A stretch of DNA of 64,000 bases from Paenibacillus agricola. GTDB lineage: Bacteria > Bacillota > Bacilli > Paenibacillales > NBRC-103111. The stretch spans positions 62,001 to 126,000 of the forward strand of contig NZ_JAAOIW010000015.1 of NCBI RefSeq assembly GCF_011440305.1, in the 5' to 3' direction. Position numbers and translations under genes: made by a program. Position 1 is the stretch's first letter, and each line of letters begins with the position of its first letter. Below are positions 27,914 to 35,872 of this stretch, in pieces. The notes beneath the pieces are model-generated. The model saw only the letters and a list, made by a program, of their open reading frames with translations. It made no database searches and was not told the origin of the DNA.

Positions 27914-29326
27914 TTATTTGGCAAGCTCGCCGAATCTGGAAAGGACGGCAAGCGCCGGATCGATTGGAACCTCGGCACGCTGAACATCAGCGGGTATGAA
28001 GATCGTTGGTGTCCTGCGCACGGCTTTGCCTGCGAATTGCGGTAGCCAGTCTCTTTGTGCTTCCAGCATCTCCGAAACCATTTCACGGGTTTCGTTCAGA
28101 GTAAGCACCGCGGATGTGAGCGGGTCCATTGCACAAGCTTGGACAAGTGTCTCCGGGTCGCCCGATTTGGCAGCAAGCACCGCTAACCGCTGGACGTTAA
28201 TATTGGTCATATTTAATGCAGCACATTGTGGTGGCAGCTCGCCGATCAGCACCCGGTTTAACCCATTACGATCAGCGAAGATCGGTCCCTCCGCACAGCA
28301 ATCGGCTGGAAGATTCGCAATCATTCCATTATTACGTAAATTCCCATTAAACTTAAACGGTTTGCCCGTTTCCAGGGCCTCTATGATGTATGCGCAGTAC
28401 TCTACGCTCCGCGGCGGAAGCTTATATGACTCACCCACCAATAAATTTTGCTCACCATATTTGCTATATACATATTGGCTCCAGTTATAAAAAGCTCCGG
28501 ATTCACCGCCAAAGGCTGGCTCATCGCAATATAGCTCCAGTGCCTTGGCATTTTTGCGGAACCATGGCACATATTCGGATAAATGTCCCGTCGATTCGGT
28601 CATAAAATAGTTGAAATGGCGAAATACTTCACCCCTGACCTTTTCATTGACGTAATATTCAGGCTGCTCGAAGCGTTCGCGCAGGATTGGGTATAAATCC
28701 TGGCCTTGATGCTCAATTTTTGTAAACCAGCCCATATGGTTAATGCCCGCACACAGGAAATCAATCTCCTCCTTCGGTACGCCCACATAACCGGCAATCA
28801 AATCCAACGTCGTCTGCACGCCGTGGCAGAGCCCAACGAATTTGATCTTCGTTTCTCCTAACGCCCAGCAAACCATAGCCATCGGATTGACGTAATTGAG
28901 AAGCGTTGCATTGGGACACAGCTCCTCCATCTCCCTGGCCACCTCAAGGATAACGGGAATGCTGCGCATCGCCCGAAAAATGCCCCCAGGTCCCAGTGTG
29001 TCGCCAATACATTGGTCTACACCATACTTAAGCGGAATTTTGTAATCAGCTTCATAAATATTCAAGCCACCAATCTGAAAGGAGCAAATCACATAGTTGG
29101 CATCTATAAGCGCCTCACGCCGATCTGTAGTAACGACAATCCGCGACTTCAGGTTATTTTCCTGGATCACTTGGTTGGCAAAGGCTTCAACCTGGGAGGT
29201 TTTGCCGGTGGAGGGCGCCATTAAATAAAAAGTCGTTTCCTCCAACGCTTCGGTAGCCATCATATCGAGAATTAACGTTTTGCAAAACACAATACTGCCT
29301 GCACCAATAATAGCGATTTTCCTCAT
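27914..29326 (-). CDS. GH4 family alpha-glycosidase (MelA/AglA-like)
   Basis: 470 residues. GH4 enzymes use NAD+ and Mn2+ and cleave through a 3-keto intermediate. Seen here: NAD-binding start KIAIIGAGSIVFCKTLILD, the NYVNPMAM motif, GLCHGVQTTLD with the metal-binding Cys-His, and CAGINHMGWF with the catalytic Asn-His-Met. The CHGVQ form is nearer to alpha-galactosidase/MelA than to the 6-phospho-glucosidase CNVP type, so free glycosides are the likely substrate. The gene is the last of a minus-strand run starting at 33604, 21 bases after a lipoprotein gene, although its link to those surface genes may be only transcriptional. Confidence 0.87.
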   Translation of the reverse strand: MRKIAIIGAGSIVFCKTLILDMMATEALEETTFYLMAPSTGKTSQVEAFANQVIQENNLKSRIVVTTDRREALIDANYVICSFQIGGLNIYEADYKIPLKYGVDQCIGDTLGPGGIFRAMRSIPVILEVAREMEELCPNATLLNYVNPMAMVCWALGETKIKFVGLCHGVQTTLDLIAGYVGVPKEEIDFLCAGINHMGWFTKIEHQGQDLYPILRERFEQPEYYVNEKVRGEVFRHFNYFMTESTGHLSEYVPWFRKNAKALELYCDEPAFGGESGAFYNWSQYVYSKYGEQNLLVGESYKLPPRSVEYCAYIIEALETGKPFKFNGNLRNNGMIANLPADCCAEGPIFADRNGLNRVLIGELPPQCAALNMTNINVQRLAVLAAKSGDPETLVQACAMDPLTSAVLTLNETREMVSEMLEAQRDWLPQFAGKAVRRTPTIFIPADVQRAEVPIDPALAVLSRFGELAK

Positions 29327-29347
29327 GGTTACACCTGCTTTTTGATT

Positions 29348-29797
29348 TTATTTTTCAAAAAAACTTTTCCAATCAAAGCTTCCCGGCTTGTTCTCGAATC
29401 CAGCTTGTACCTGTATGTTCAGTTGATGGGGAACCATGCTTTGTGGATTGAATGCGTTTCCTTGGGCGTCCCGAAATTCAGCTAAATGGATGCTGCTTAC
29501 ACCTCGTGGCATTTTGTCTGCTTGATACCTATAGTTTTTATTGATGGTCAGTGTGACTCCGCTCCACACAAAATCATTGCCGTTATCGATCATCATATTC
29601 GTAGTCGAAAACGTGAGAGCCGGCTGCAAGCCTGTATTACTGCCAGTGCCCTCACTTAATAAAGGGCTGCATGCCGTGGAAAATAACCCTAGAGCTATGA
29701 ATACTAAGATGAGTGCCATCTTCCTGGCCGCAGGAGGGAAGCCAGGCCGCACGCCGATCAACGTCAAGATTCCAAAAATACCCTTCGTTATATTCAT
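29348..29797 (-). CDS. Small lipoprotein of unknown function
   Basis: 149 residues. A charged start, a membrane segment (about 27-41) and the lipobox FSTAC predict a lipid-anchored extracellular protein of about 105 residues. The mature part begins with a Ser/Gly/Thr linker and then has beta-strand-like sequence (FVWSGVTLTINKNYRYQ, HLAEFRDAQGNAFNP). I do not recognise the family. It is between the dead phosphoesterase paralog and GH4, each separated by a few tens of bases, so it is probably co-transcribed and may act at the surface with them. Confidence 0.7.
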   Translation of the reverse strand: MNITKGIFGILTLIGVRPGFPPAARKMALILVFIALGLFSTACSPLLSEGTGSNTGLQPALTFSTTNMMIDNGNDFVWSGVTLTINKNYRYQADKMPRGVSSIHLAEFRDAQGNAFNPQSMVPHQLNIQVQAGFENKPGSFDWKSFFEK

Positions 29798-29829
29798 TGT
29801 GTTTACCTCCTTGGACCGTTCCGTTGGCT

Positions 29830-31320
29830 TTATTTTTTGTAAGATAAGCTGGCATCAAACCACAATTCAGGCGTCTGCGGATGGCTGCCGTGAACCTCAA
29901 TGGCGAGCGTGTTCACCCCTCTAACCACTACATTACGCTGGTTCGTTAGGGGATAGGTCTCGAATAAGCCGCCTTTATGCGGAATCCCCACGGAACGAAA
30001 ATCGACTAAGCCTTCCCTTATCGAATCGCGGGCGATTTCAATCCCGTTCAGATAAGCGATAAACCCATCCTCAAAAGCAACCTGCAGCAGCCATTCCTTC
30101 ATCGCTGCCGGGTCTTCGTCAACGACGAAGGTTTTGCGGAAGTAATACGCAGGCGATTCCGGCGTAGCTGGCAAAAGTGTAGCAATGCCGCTGCGTGGAA
30201 TGCTTTCTCTGGAGCGGCCAAACGGCGCGGCCGCCCAGCCCCATTGCGCATCCGCGAAAGCGGGGCTGCGCCAGTCCTCACGCGGGAGCGCGACCTGGCT
30301 GGTGAGCGGCTGCTCACCAGTCAGGTCCAGCCCCTGCGGGATGACGGCGGGCAGATCCGCCCCGCCGGCGCGGTAGCGCCACATCGCGCCGATGCTGAGC
30401 GCCGAGCGCTCCTGCACCGCAGCCGGCTGGCGCAGCCCGGCTGCATCCAGCGCCAGCCGGTCCGCTGCGCGACCGGGCGTGCTCGCAGCCGTGGCTTCCA
30501 GCCGGCTGCCGTTGCCCTCGACCTTGAGCAGCCCGCTCGCCGCGGGGCCGCTCAAGGTCCAGGCCGCCCACCCCGGGTGGGCGGCGCTGCTGCTGTAGCC
30601 GGCCTTCGGCCGCTCGGTTACAGCGGCCTCCGGCGCGTAGGCCAACGCGCCGACAAGCACAAGCTCGACGCCGCTGTCCGCGAGTCCGGCCCATACCTCA
30701 GCCTGCATCGGTTCCTTATTCAGGAACACGATCCGATGCAGCTGTGGGTTTTGCTCCGCCGTCCGCTTCAGCCACGCCAGCTGCACAGCCGGCTCCGTCG
30801 CTAGGCGCTCCGCATTGAGGAACCAAAAGCGGGCTTCGCCGTAATCGACGAAATAAGCCGTCCTTCCATATCCTGCTAGCTGCTCCTCAGGAATATGGGA
30901 GAAGCGCACTCCCATATTGGCATCCGTTGCTGAGCCATCCCACACGGGGAAAAACGACCGTGGTGCCGGAACAGCGCCTGTTCGCTCAGCCTTAGCCGCT
31001 AGAACAGCCGGTCCTACAAAAAACAAAACATTTTTGTTCTGCCCCATCTGCCTGGCCAGTGTATCCGTATAGGTAGGTCCCTCATCCCCTACATATCCGA
31101 TGGTCCAAGGCTCCCGCTCTGCCGATGAAGCCAGCTCAAAACGACCGGAAACAGGCGGCATCGACCACGCAAGAGCTCCGACAAGAATAGCAAATAAAAA
31201 CAGGCATAATAAAGTAATGAAATAGCCGCCTCTTTTATTACTTTCATCGATAATTCGTTCTTCCCGGCTCTGCAAATGCTGCTCCTCCTGACCCTTAATG
31301 AAGTAATCCCATTTCTGCAT
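29830..31320 (-). CDS. Membrane-anchored pseudo-phosphoesterase with C-terminal jelly-roll domain
   Basis: 496 residues. A cytoplasmic start and one membrane segment (about 33-52) precede an extracellular domain (about 65-235) that aligns along its length with the phosphoesterase at 32540-33604: EQLAGYGRTAYFVDYGEARF here against EQLTGYRKTVYAFDYGNSRF there. Of the metal motifs only the first GD remains. GD of the second becomes GP, GNHE becomes WDGS, FHVP becomes NKEP, and GHEH becomes GALA. A GC-rich, Ala-rich linker (about 235-345) leads to a beta-sandwich domain (YFRKTFVVDE, AYLNGIEIARD) like those appended to secreted hydrolases. It is probably a binding or scaffold protein. Function unknown. 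Confidence 0.78.
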   Translation of the reverse strand: MQKWDYFIKGQEEQHLQSREERIIDESNKRGGYFITLLCLFLFAILVGALAWSMPPVSGRFELASSAEREPWTIGYVGDEGPTYTDTLARQMGQNKNVLFFVGPAVLAAKAERTGAVPAPRSFFPVWDGSATDANMGVRFSHIPEEQLAGYGRTAYFVDYGEARFWFLNAERLATEPAVQLAWLKRTAEQNPQLHRIVFLNKEPMQAEVWAGLADSGVELVLVGALAYAPEAAVTERPKAGYSSSAAHPGWAAWTLSGPAASGLLKVEGNGSRLEATAASTPGRAADRLALDAAGLRQPAAVQERSALSIGAMWRYRAGGADLPAVIPQGLDLTGEQPLTSQVALPREDWRSPAFADAQWGWAAAPFGRSRESIPRSGIATLLPATPESPAYYFRKTFVVDEDPAAMKEWLLQVAFEDGFIAYLNGIEIARDSIREGLVDFRSVGIPHKGGLFETYPLTNQRNVVVRGVNTLAIEVHGSHPQTPELWFDASLSYKK

Positions 31321-31374
31321 TCTTCAGAAATAAGCATTTTAACCTTGAAAAGCTTACGTCTCTACTCATCTGCA

Positions 31375-31935
31375 TCAGGTAGGCCATCCATAAATTTTAT
31401 GGTAAACAGGTGGCCACAGCAGTACCAACAGGATCATAACTGCAATTGAAAACACATAAATCCATGGAATCAACCGCAGCTCAAACCATTTGAGCATCAG
31501 GAATAGCAGAAGCCAGCTTCCAAGCCAAACGGTAAGCGCTGTTAGCTCCTTGCCCCCGTAAGGACCAATGCGCAGCCCTTCGGGCAGCCATGAGCTCAAA
31601 TACATAAAAAACAAATTAGCATGGGCCGGATCCGCCGCACTCCACCAATGACTAGCCGTTAAAGCAGCCATACCCAGCACCGCTGATAACATCCCGGCAA
31701 CAATCTCCCCTGAGCGAGGCGATTTGGCAGGCTTGTCACTCTTTCCTGCTGGAGAATCGAAGGATCCCACAAATATGTGCCCTCTTTGATGATCTGGCCC
31801 TGTCTCTTTCGCTCTATCCATCCCTGCTGCTTCTTGCTCGATTTCTTCCCAGTCTCTACTAGCTATCTGTTCTCTCGCTTCCAGTCTAGCTTCCTGATCC
31901 TCAGCACTAACCTTTGATCTCCGTACAGAGTCCAC
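31375..31935 (-). CDS. Membrane protein of unknown function
   Basis: 186 residues. A charged, probably cytoplasmic N-terminal half (about 1-78) is followed by about three membrane segments (about 79-100, 133-152, 157-178) and a Trp/Tyr-rich C-terminus. The start is GTG at 31935 with GGGGG 7 bases upstream, just after the stop of the preceding gene; an in-frame ATG at 31974 overlaps that gene and has no site. Family not recognised. The gene sits between another small membrane protein and the dead phosphoesterase paralog. Confidence 0.68.
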   Translation of the reverse strand: MDSVRRSKVSAEDQEARLEAREQIASRDWEEIEQEAAGMDRAKETGPDHQRGHIFVGSFDSPAGKSDKPAKSPRSGEIVAGMLSAVLGMAALTASHWWSAADPAHANLFFMYLSSWLPEGLRIGPYGGKELTALTVWLGSWLLLFLMLKWFELRLIPWIYVFSIAVMILLVLLWPPVYHKIYGWPT

Positions 31936-31958
31936 GCCTTCGCCCCCTTCCAATTGGA

Positions 31959-32525
31959 CTATACACCTTTCCATTTTGAAAGCACCAATCCGAATGTAAA
32001 ACCAATTAACAAACATAGCCACATCATCGTGAGCAGTACACCTACGGCATGGCGAATCTCTGGCCGCTTCTCATCCATTCCGGCAAATCTCCTTATGATC
32101 ACAGCTGCCACAATGCCAAAAGGAATCGTCATCAACGAAACAAACTCTTTATACTCCATCACTACCCAATGCCCGAACGGCAAATGCAGCTTAAACCATT
32201 CTGAAGCCCCCTCAGGCGCTTGATAGCCAATATATAACCAATTTCCGATAATGACGGTCAATAATACGAGCACATTCGTCACGAGCAGCCGCCATTCCAG
32301 CTTTACTCTCGCCCCTTTTATCCCTCTTGCATAGTTATAATAGGCATGCCAGGTATACGTCGCTACTAATAAAGTCATAGACGCCCCGATTCCATGTAAC
32401 ACACCAGCCAACCGATGGGCTCCAGATCCCCCATATAGATTGGCGAGCGGGATCAGCAGAAACAGTAAAACAGCGATAAACCCTTGTGCGACCGCCAAAT
32501 CGCGAAACTGTGGACTGATTTTCAT
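31959..32525 (-). CDS. Polytopic membrane protein of unknown function
   Basis: 188 residues with about five membrane segments (around 12-30, 38-58, 80-100, 130-150, 163-183). Histidines lie near or within membrane segments (GVLHGIG, YTWHAYYNYA, FGHWVVMEY), which in other families bind haem, but no such family is recognised here. It begins 14 bases after the lipoprotein phosphoesterase and is clearly part of the same unit. Confidence 0.72.
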   Translation of the reverse strand: MKISPQFRDLAVAQGFIAVLLFLLIPLANLYGGSGAHRLAGVLHGIGASMTLLVATYTWHAYYNYARGIKGARVKLEWRLLVTNVLVLLTVIIGNWLYIGYQAPEGASEWFKLHLPFGHWVVMEYKEFVSLMTIPFGIVAAVIIRRFAGMDEKRPEIRHAVGVLLTMMWLCLLIGFTFGLVLSKWKGV

Positions 32526-32539
32526 GCTTCACCGCTTTC

Positions 32540-33604
32540 TTATCGCTCTACCGTGAACGAATCAATTTCATTTTGCTGTAAATCATAAGCCTTAAATGTT
32601 GCCTTACCGCCATCCACATCAACAATCATAAAATGATAGCTTGCTTTAGGTCCAACCACGACCTGCTTCGTTTCTTTGCTTCCATTATATAAGGGTGCAC
32701 CTGCGCCACCGATCGTTAGCTGATAAATCGTATTTTGAAAATGGTACCCGCTGTCATCGAAGCTGCTGTCCACTTTGCGGCGATTGTAATTATGCTCATG
32801 CCCTACAAGCACCGCTGTAACATTGTACTTATCCAACAACGCCCAAAGCGCGTCGCGTGAAGCCGAATCAGCATCCAATGAGCTGCCCAAATGGGCTCCT
32901 ACCGGATAGGCAGGCACGTGAAATTGTACAAAGACATGCTGTTTGCCGCTTGTTTTCAATTGGTCTTCCAACCAATCGCGCTGCTGCTTATCGATGACAT
33001 AATTGCCTTTTTCATTTTTGCGATCTGAATTTAACGTAATAAATCTTGAATTTCCATAATCGAATGCATAGACCGTCTTACGGTAGCCTGTTAATTGCTC
33101 TTTCGGCAGCTGGGTAAAAACATCCGAGAAGATCACTTCATCATGCTCGTGGTTGCCCAGTGCTGGGTACACCGAGGTCATCGGAAAATAATCGTCCACG
33201 AGATTTTTCCATGCTCCAAGCTGCTTGCCAACATCGGAGCCTCCAACTACCTGATCACCCGTAAAAAGCAGAAATTCCGGCAACGGATTGAGTCCCTTTA
33301 CCTTAGTTAAAAGTGCTCGGAGCGTCACTTGATTAATCCCATTAGAAGAGCCACGGCTATCGCCCATCACCAAAAACCGAAATGGTTTGTTTAGGGCATC
33401 TACGGAGCTAGCTGCCTCTTTATTAGGTATAGGATCTACTATTCCAGATGCTGCAGTACCGGAATTGTCTTTATTCGGAGGCTGGTTATTGGGCGCAGAT
33501 GTACCTAATGAACAACCAGACAACATTATGAATAGAAATAGCAGACCTATGAGCTTTTGCTTGTTGGCTTTTTCCCAAACCTTGATCTCTCTCAATATTG
33601 TCAC
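32540..33604 (-). CDS. Metallophosphoesterase lipoprotein
   Basis: 354 residues. A signal peptide with lipobox LSGC (about residues 28-31) anchors it outside the cell. A calcineurin-like domain (about 70-345) has a complete motif set: LVMGDSRG, LFTGDQVV, ALGNHEHDE, VQFHVPAYP and VGHEHNYNRR. This form resembles purple acid phosphatase-like secreted enzymes. The exact start is uncertain: AAGAGGAA lies immediately before GTG at 33604, and a TTG at 33595 is better spaced. It heads a six-gene minus-strand run ending with the GH4 gene. Substrate unknown. Confidence 0.87.
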   Translation of the reverse strand: MTILREIKVWEKANKQKLIGLLFLFIMLSGCSLGTSAPNNQPPNKDNSGTAASGIVDPIPNKEAASSVDALNKPFRFLVMGDSRGSSNGINQVTLRALLTKVKGLNPLPEFLLFTGDQVVGGSDVGKQLGAWKNLVDDYFPMTSVYPALGNHEHDEVIFSDVFTQLPKEQLTGYRKTVYAFDYGNSRFITLNSDRKNEKGNYVIDKQQRDWLEDQLKTSGKQHVFVQFHVPAYPVGAHLGSSLDADSASRDALWALLDKYNVTAVLVGHEHNYNRRKVDSSFDDSGYHFQNTIYQLTIGGAGAPLYNGSKETKQVVVGPKASYHFMIVDVDGGKATFKAYDLQQNEIDSFTVER

Positions 33605-33963
33605 TTCCTCTTATATGCAGGGTCAATTTTTGTCAAAGTCCCTATTATACTATCATATTTTATACACCCAACCAAGAACAGGCTCCTATCTAACTACTTG
33701 TATGGACTACTAGTGAACAATAAGCTTTCAGCTAGCATTCAGCGGACGTTCAACCTGGTTGTTAGGCGCTTCATAGACTTTACGGAAGTTAAAATATTAG
33801 GCTTCAAATGTAAATAGTTTGTGAAGTTTATACCTTTTCACTATTTTCGAGCATTTTAATGTTTTATTTGGGTAATAACAATTAACAGAAACCGAAACCC
33901 CTAAGAGGACATAAAGAACCAACAGGATAGCAGTGCCATAACCTAGAGAGGTGGAGATTCAAT
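33605..33963. promoter_or_regulatory. Divergent intergenic region, promoters not resolved
   Basis: This AT-rich stretch separates the start of the phosphoesterase operon (minus) from the GDPD gene (plus). I looked for riboswitch or T-box elements and saw none that I could support. The last part carries the GDPD ribosome site (GAGAGGTGG). Confidence 0.4.
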
Positions 33964-35019
33964 ATGAAACGTTTTATGAAAATTTTGTTACCCTTTGTTC
34001 TCATGATGACCATAGCGACACCATTAAACGCCACTACTACAACACCACCAACCACTGAAGAAACTATAGCCAATGAGGAATGGACTAGATTCCCCTTAAT
34101 CGCTCATGGATTAGGGGGCATCGACGGTGTAGATTACACCAATAGCCTTGAAGCCTTTAAGGTCAATTATGATAAAGGACAGCGTTTGTTCGAGGTAGAC
34201 TTCTCCATTACCAAGGACGGCCAGCTTGCCGCACGCCATGATTGGATGGGGTATTTGGCTACCAAATTCGAGCAGGATATCCCTGCTGAGAAGCTTGAAG
34301 AGCCTTTGACTTTAAGAGAATTTAAAAGCTATAAAATTCTTGAAGATTACACCCCGCTATCCTTCGGTGATGTGGCACGGTTAAGCAAGCAATACCCTGA
34401 CGTCTACTTTATAACCGATACAAAGGAAACGGATCCGGAGCTGGTTAAGCAGCAATTTACGATTATTCGTGACACTGCCAACCGGGTTGATCCTGCTATC
34501 CTGGATCGTTTTATCCCGGAAATTTATTCCCCGGAAATGATGGAAGTAGTAAGAGGAGTTTTCCCTTTCAAGCATGTGATCTTCTCGCTTTATTTAACAG
34601 CGATGGAGCCTTCGGAAGTCGTTGAATATGTCCAAACTAATGACGTCCATGTGGTGGCCATGCCCGAAGAACGAGCGACCAAAGAATTTATCCAAAGCCT
34701 CAACGATGTTGGTGTTCTCTCCTACGTGCATTCATTAAACAAGGTAAGAGATGTTAAAAAGCTGATGAAAATGGGTGTGCATGGCGTCTACACCGATTTC
34801 TTGACCTACAAGGATCTTGGCATCGACGTAGCTCCACTTATCGCAGCAGGTGAAACTCCTGCCGGGCCGACTACTGTACAGTCGCTTACTACGGTTAGCG
34901 CCGCATCTTCAGCACCAGCATCCGAAACCATCACACAAACCGTTGTGACCCCTCCATCTGCTGCACCCAGCACTTGGGAAAAGTTCAAACTAATGATCAG
35001 TAACCTATTCACATTTTGA
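33964..35019 (+). CDS. Secreted glycerophosphodiester phosphodiesterase-family protein
   Basis: 351 residues. A signal peptide (about 1-25, LLPFVLMMTIATPLNA) is followed by a GDPD/PI-PLC-like TIM barrel (about 40-285). Key sites are AHGLGGIDG with the first catalytic His, FEVDFSITKDG with metal-binding Glu/Asp, and AARHDWMG with the second His. The C-terminal ~65 residues are Thr/Ala/Pro-rich and likely a spacer. It should release glycerol-3-phosphate or a similar phosphoester from lipid or teichoic-acid material outside the cell. GAGAGGTGG precedes the ATG. It ends at the hairpin at 35047. Confidence 0.85.
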   Translation: MKRFMKILLPFVLMMTIATPLNATTTTPPTTEETIANEEWTRFPLIAHGLGGIDGVDYTNSLEAFKVNYDKGQRLFEVDFSITKDGQLAARHDWMGYLATKFEQDIPAEKLEEPLTLREFKSYKILEDYTPLSFGDVARLSKQYPDVYFITDTKETDPELVKQQFTIIRDTANRVDPAILDRFIPEIYSPEMMEVVRGVFPFKHVIFSLYLTAMEPSEVVEYVQTNDVHVVAMPEERATKEFIQSLNDVGVLSYVHSLNKVRDVKKLMKMGVHGVYTDFLTYKDLGIDVAPLIAAGETPAGPTTVQSLTTVSAASSAPASETITQTVVTPPSAAPSTWEKFKLMISNLFTF

Positions 35020-35046
35020 AACTCATCACCAATACGATGGAGAACG

Positions 35047-35087
35047 AGCTTCTAATACGATGATTGCTATCGTGTTAGAAGCTTTTT
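35047..35087 (+). terminator. Terminator of the GDPD gene
   Basis: A 15-bp stem (AGCTTCTAATACGAT with ATCGTGTTAGAAGCT, one wobble) has a 7-base loop and is followed by TTTT, 27 bases after the GDPD stop. Confidence 0.85.
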
Positions 35088-35102
35088 AGCGCATTCCATG
35101 CC

Positions 35103-35142
35103 AAATGCCCCCAAACGATGTAAATATCGTTTGGGGGCATTT
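35103..35142. other. Perfect 17-bp hairpin of uncertain role
   Basis: AAATGCCCCCAAACGAT and its exact complement enclose the loop GTAAAT. No good T-run follows on either strand, so it is not a standard terminator, and it stands between the GDPD terminator and the tandem repeats. Confidence 0.6.
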
Positions 35143-35166
35143 AGTTCCACAGGTGTATCCCCCAGC

Positions 35167-35640
35167 AAGCTGCGATTCCCGATAGGGACAGCACCGCGGC
35201 CGGGCTTCCCTACTGCCTCTCTTGCCTCCGGCAAGCTGCGATTCCCGATAGGGACAGCACCGCAGCCAGGCTTCTCTACTGCCTCTCTTGCCTCCGGCAA
35301 GCTGCGATTCCCGATAGGGACAGCACCGTGGCCGGGCTTCTCTACTATCTCTCTTGCCTCCGGCAGGCTGCGATTCCCGATAGGGACAGCACCGTGGCCG
35401 GGCTTCTCTACTATCTCTCTTGCCTCCGGCAAGCTGCGATTCCCGATAGGGACAGCACCGCGGCCGGGCTTCTTTACTATCTCTCTTGCCTCCGGCAAGC
35501 TGCGATTCCCGATAGGGACAGCACCGTGGCCGGGCTTCTCTACTATCTCTCTTGCCTCCGGCAAGCTGCGATTCCCGATAGGGACAGCACCGTGGCCGGG
35601 CTTCTTTATAAGCAGCGCATGCCTCCCACTGTCCAACCAA
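35167..35640. repeat. Tandem array of seven 66-bp GC-rich repeats
   Basis: Copies begin with AAGCTGCGATTCCCGATAGG at 35167, 35233, 35299, 35365, 35431, 35497 and 35563, an exact 66-base period. Copies differ at only a few positions; the last is truncated. Each contains the small hairpins CTTGCC-TCC-GGCAAG and TCCC-GATA-GGGA. Since 66 is a multiple of three, several frames stay open on both strands and mimic 150-230-residue repetitive proteins. Those frames lack ribosome sites, and the minus-strand one runs through the GDPD terminator, so I treat the array as non-coding. Confidence 0.9.
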
Positions 35641-35658
35641 ACCCTCCGCTCCACAGTC

Positions 35659-35765
35659 AGGCGGGTTCCAAAGGGACGGTAAGCGGGCATCCCCACCACA
35701 CTCTCAACAGAAATCCACTCCTCTCCAGTCAAGCGGGTCCCGAAGGGACGGTAAGCGGGCATCTC
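35659..35765. repeat. Two diverged copies related to the 66-bp array
   Basis: The segment AAGGGACGGTAAGCGGGCAT occurs at 35671 and 35743, 72 bases apart. Its surroundings (GCGGGTCCCGAAGGGAC) look like a diverged version of the array unit (GCGATTCCCGATAGGGAC), so the array may once have been longer. Confidence 0.6.
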
Positions 35766-35809
35766 CATCACACCAACTAAACAACTCCACCAGCTCCTCC
35801 AACCTCGGC

Positions 35810-35870
35810 ACTAACGGGAGTCCAGAGGGCAAAGCCCTTTGGGGCCCTCCCTTATAGGGAGGGTGGGGTG
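35810..35870 (-). terminator. Double hairpin after the 877-residue phosphoesterase gene
   Basis: Two GC-rich stem-loops (CCCTCCCT-TAT-AGGGAGGG and GAGGGC-AAA-GCCCTT) lie just past the stop on the minus strand. No T-run follows, so the termination role is tentative. Similar GC-rich elements are common between Paenibacillus genes. Confidence 0.5.
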
Positions 35871-35872
35871 GG

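Noticed and set aside
30314-30804. Several 70-190-residue open frames in the GC-rich part of the pseudo-phosphoesterase gene
   Set aside because: High G+C removes stop codons in other frames; these are shadows with no ribosome sites and no sensible protein pattern.
33605-33963. A riboswitch in the leader of the GDPD gene
   Set aside because: I compared it by eye with c-di-GMP, c-di-AMP and T-box patterns and found no supported match.
35167-35640. CRISPR array
   Set aside because: The whole 66-base unit is repeated, so there are no unique spacers, and no cas genes are near. It is a tandem repeat.
35067-35771. A repetitive coding gene on the minus strand (and others on the plus strand) across the tandem array
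   Set aside because: The long open frames come from a repeat period that is a multiple of three. They lack ribosome sites, and the minus-strand frame runs through a 17-bp hairpin and the GDPD terminator.
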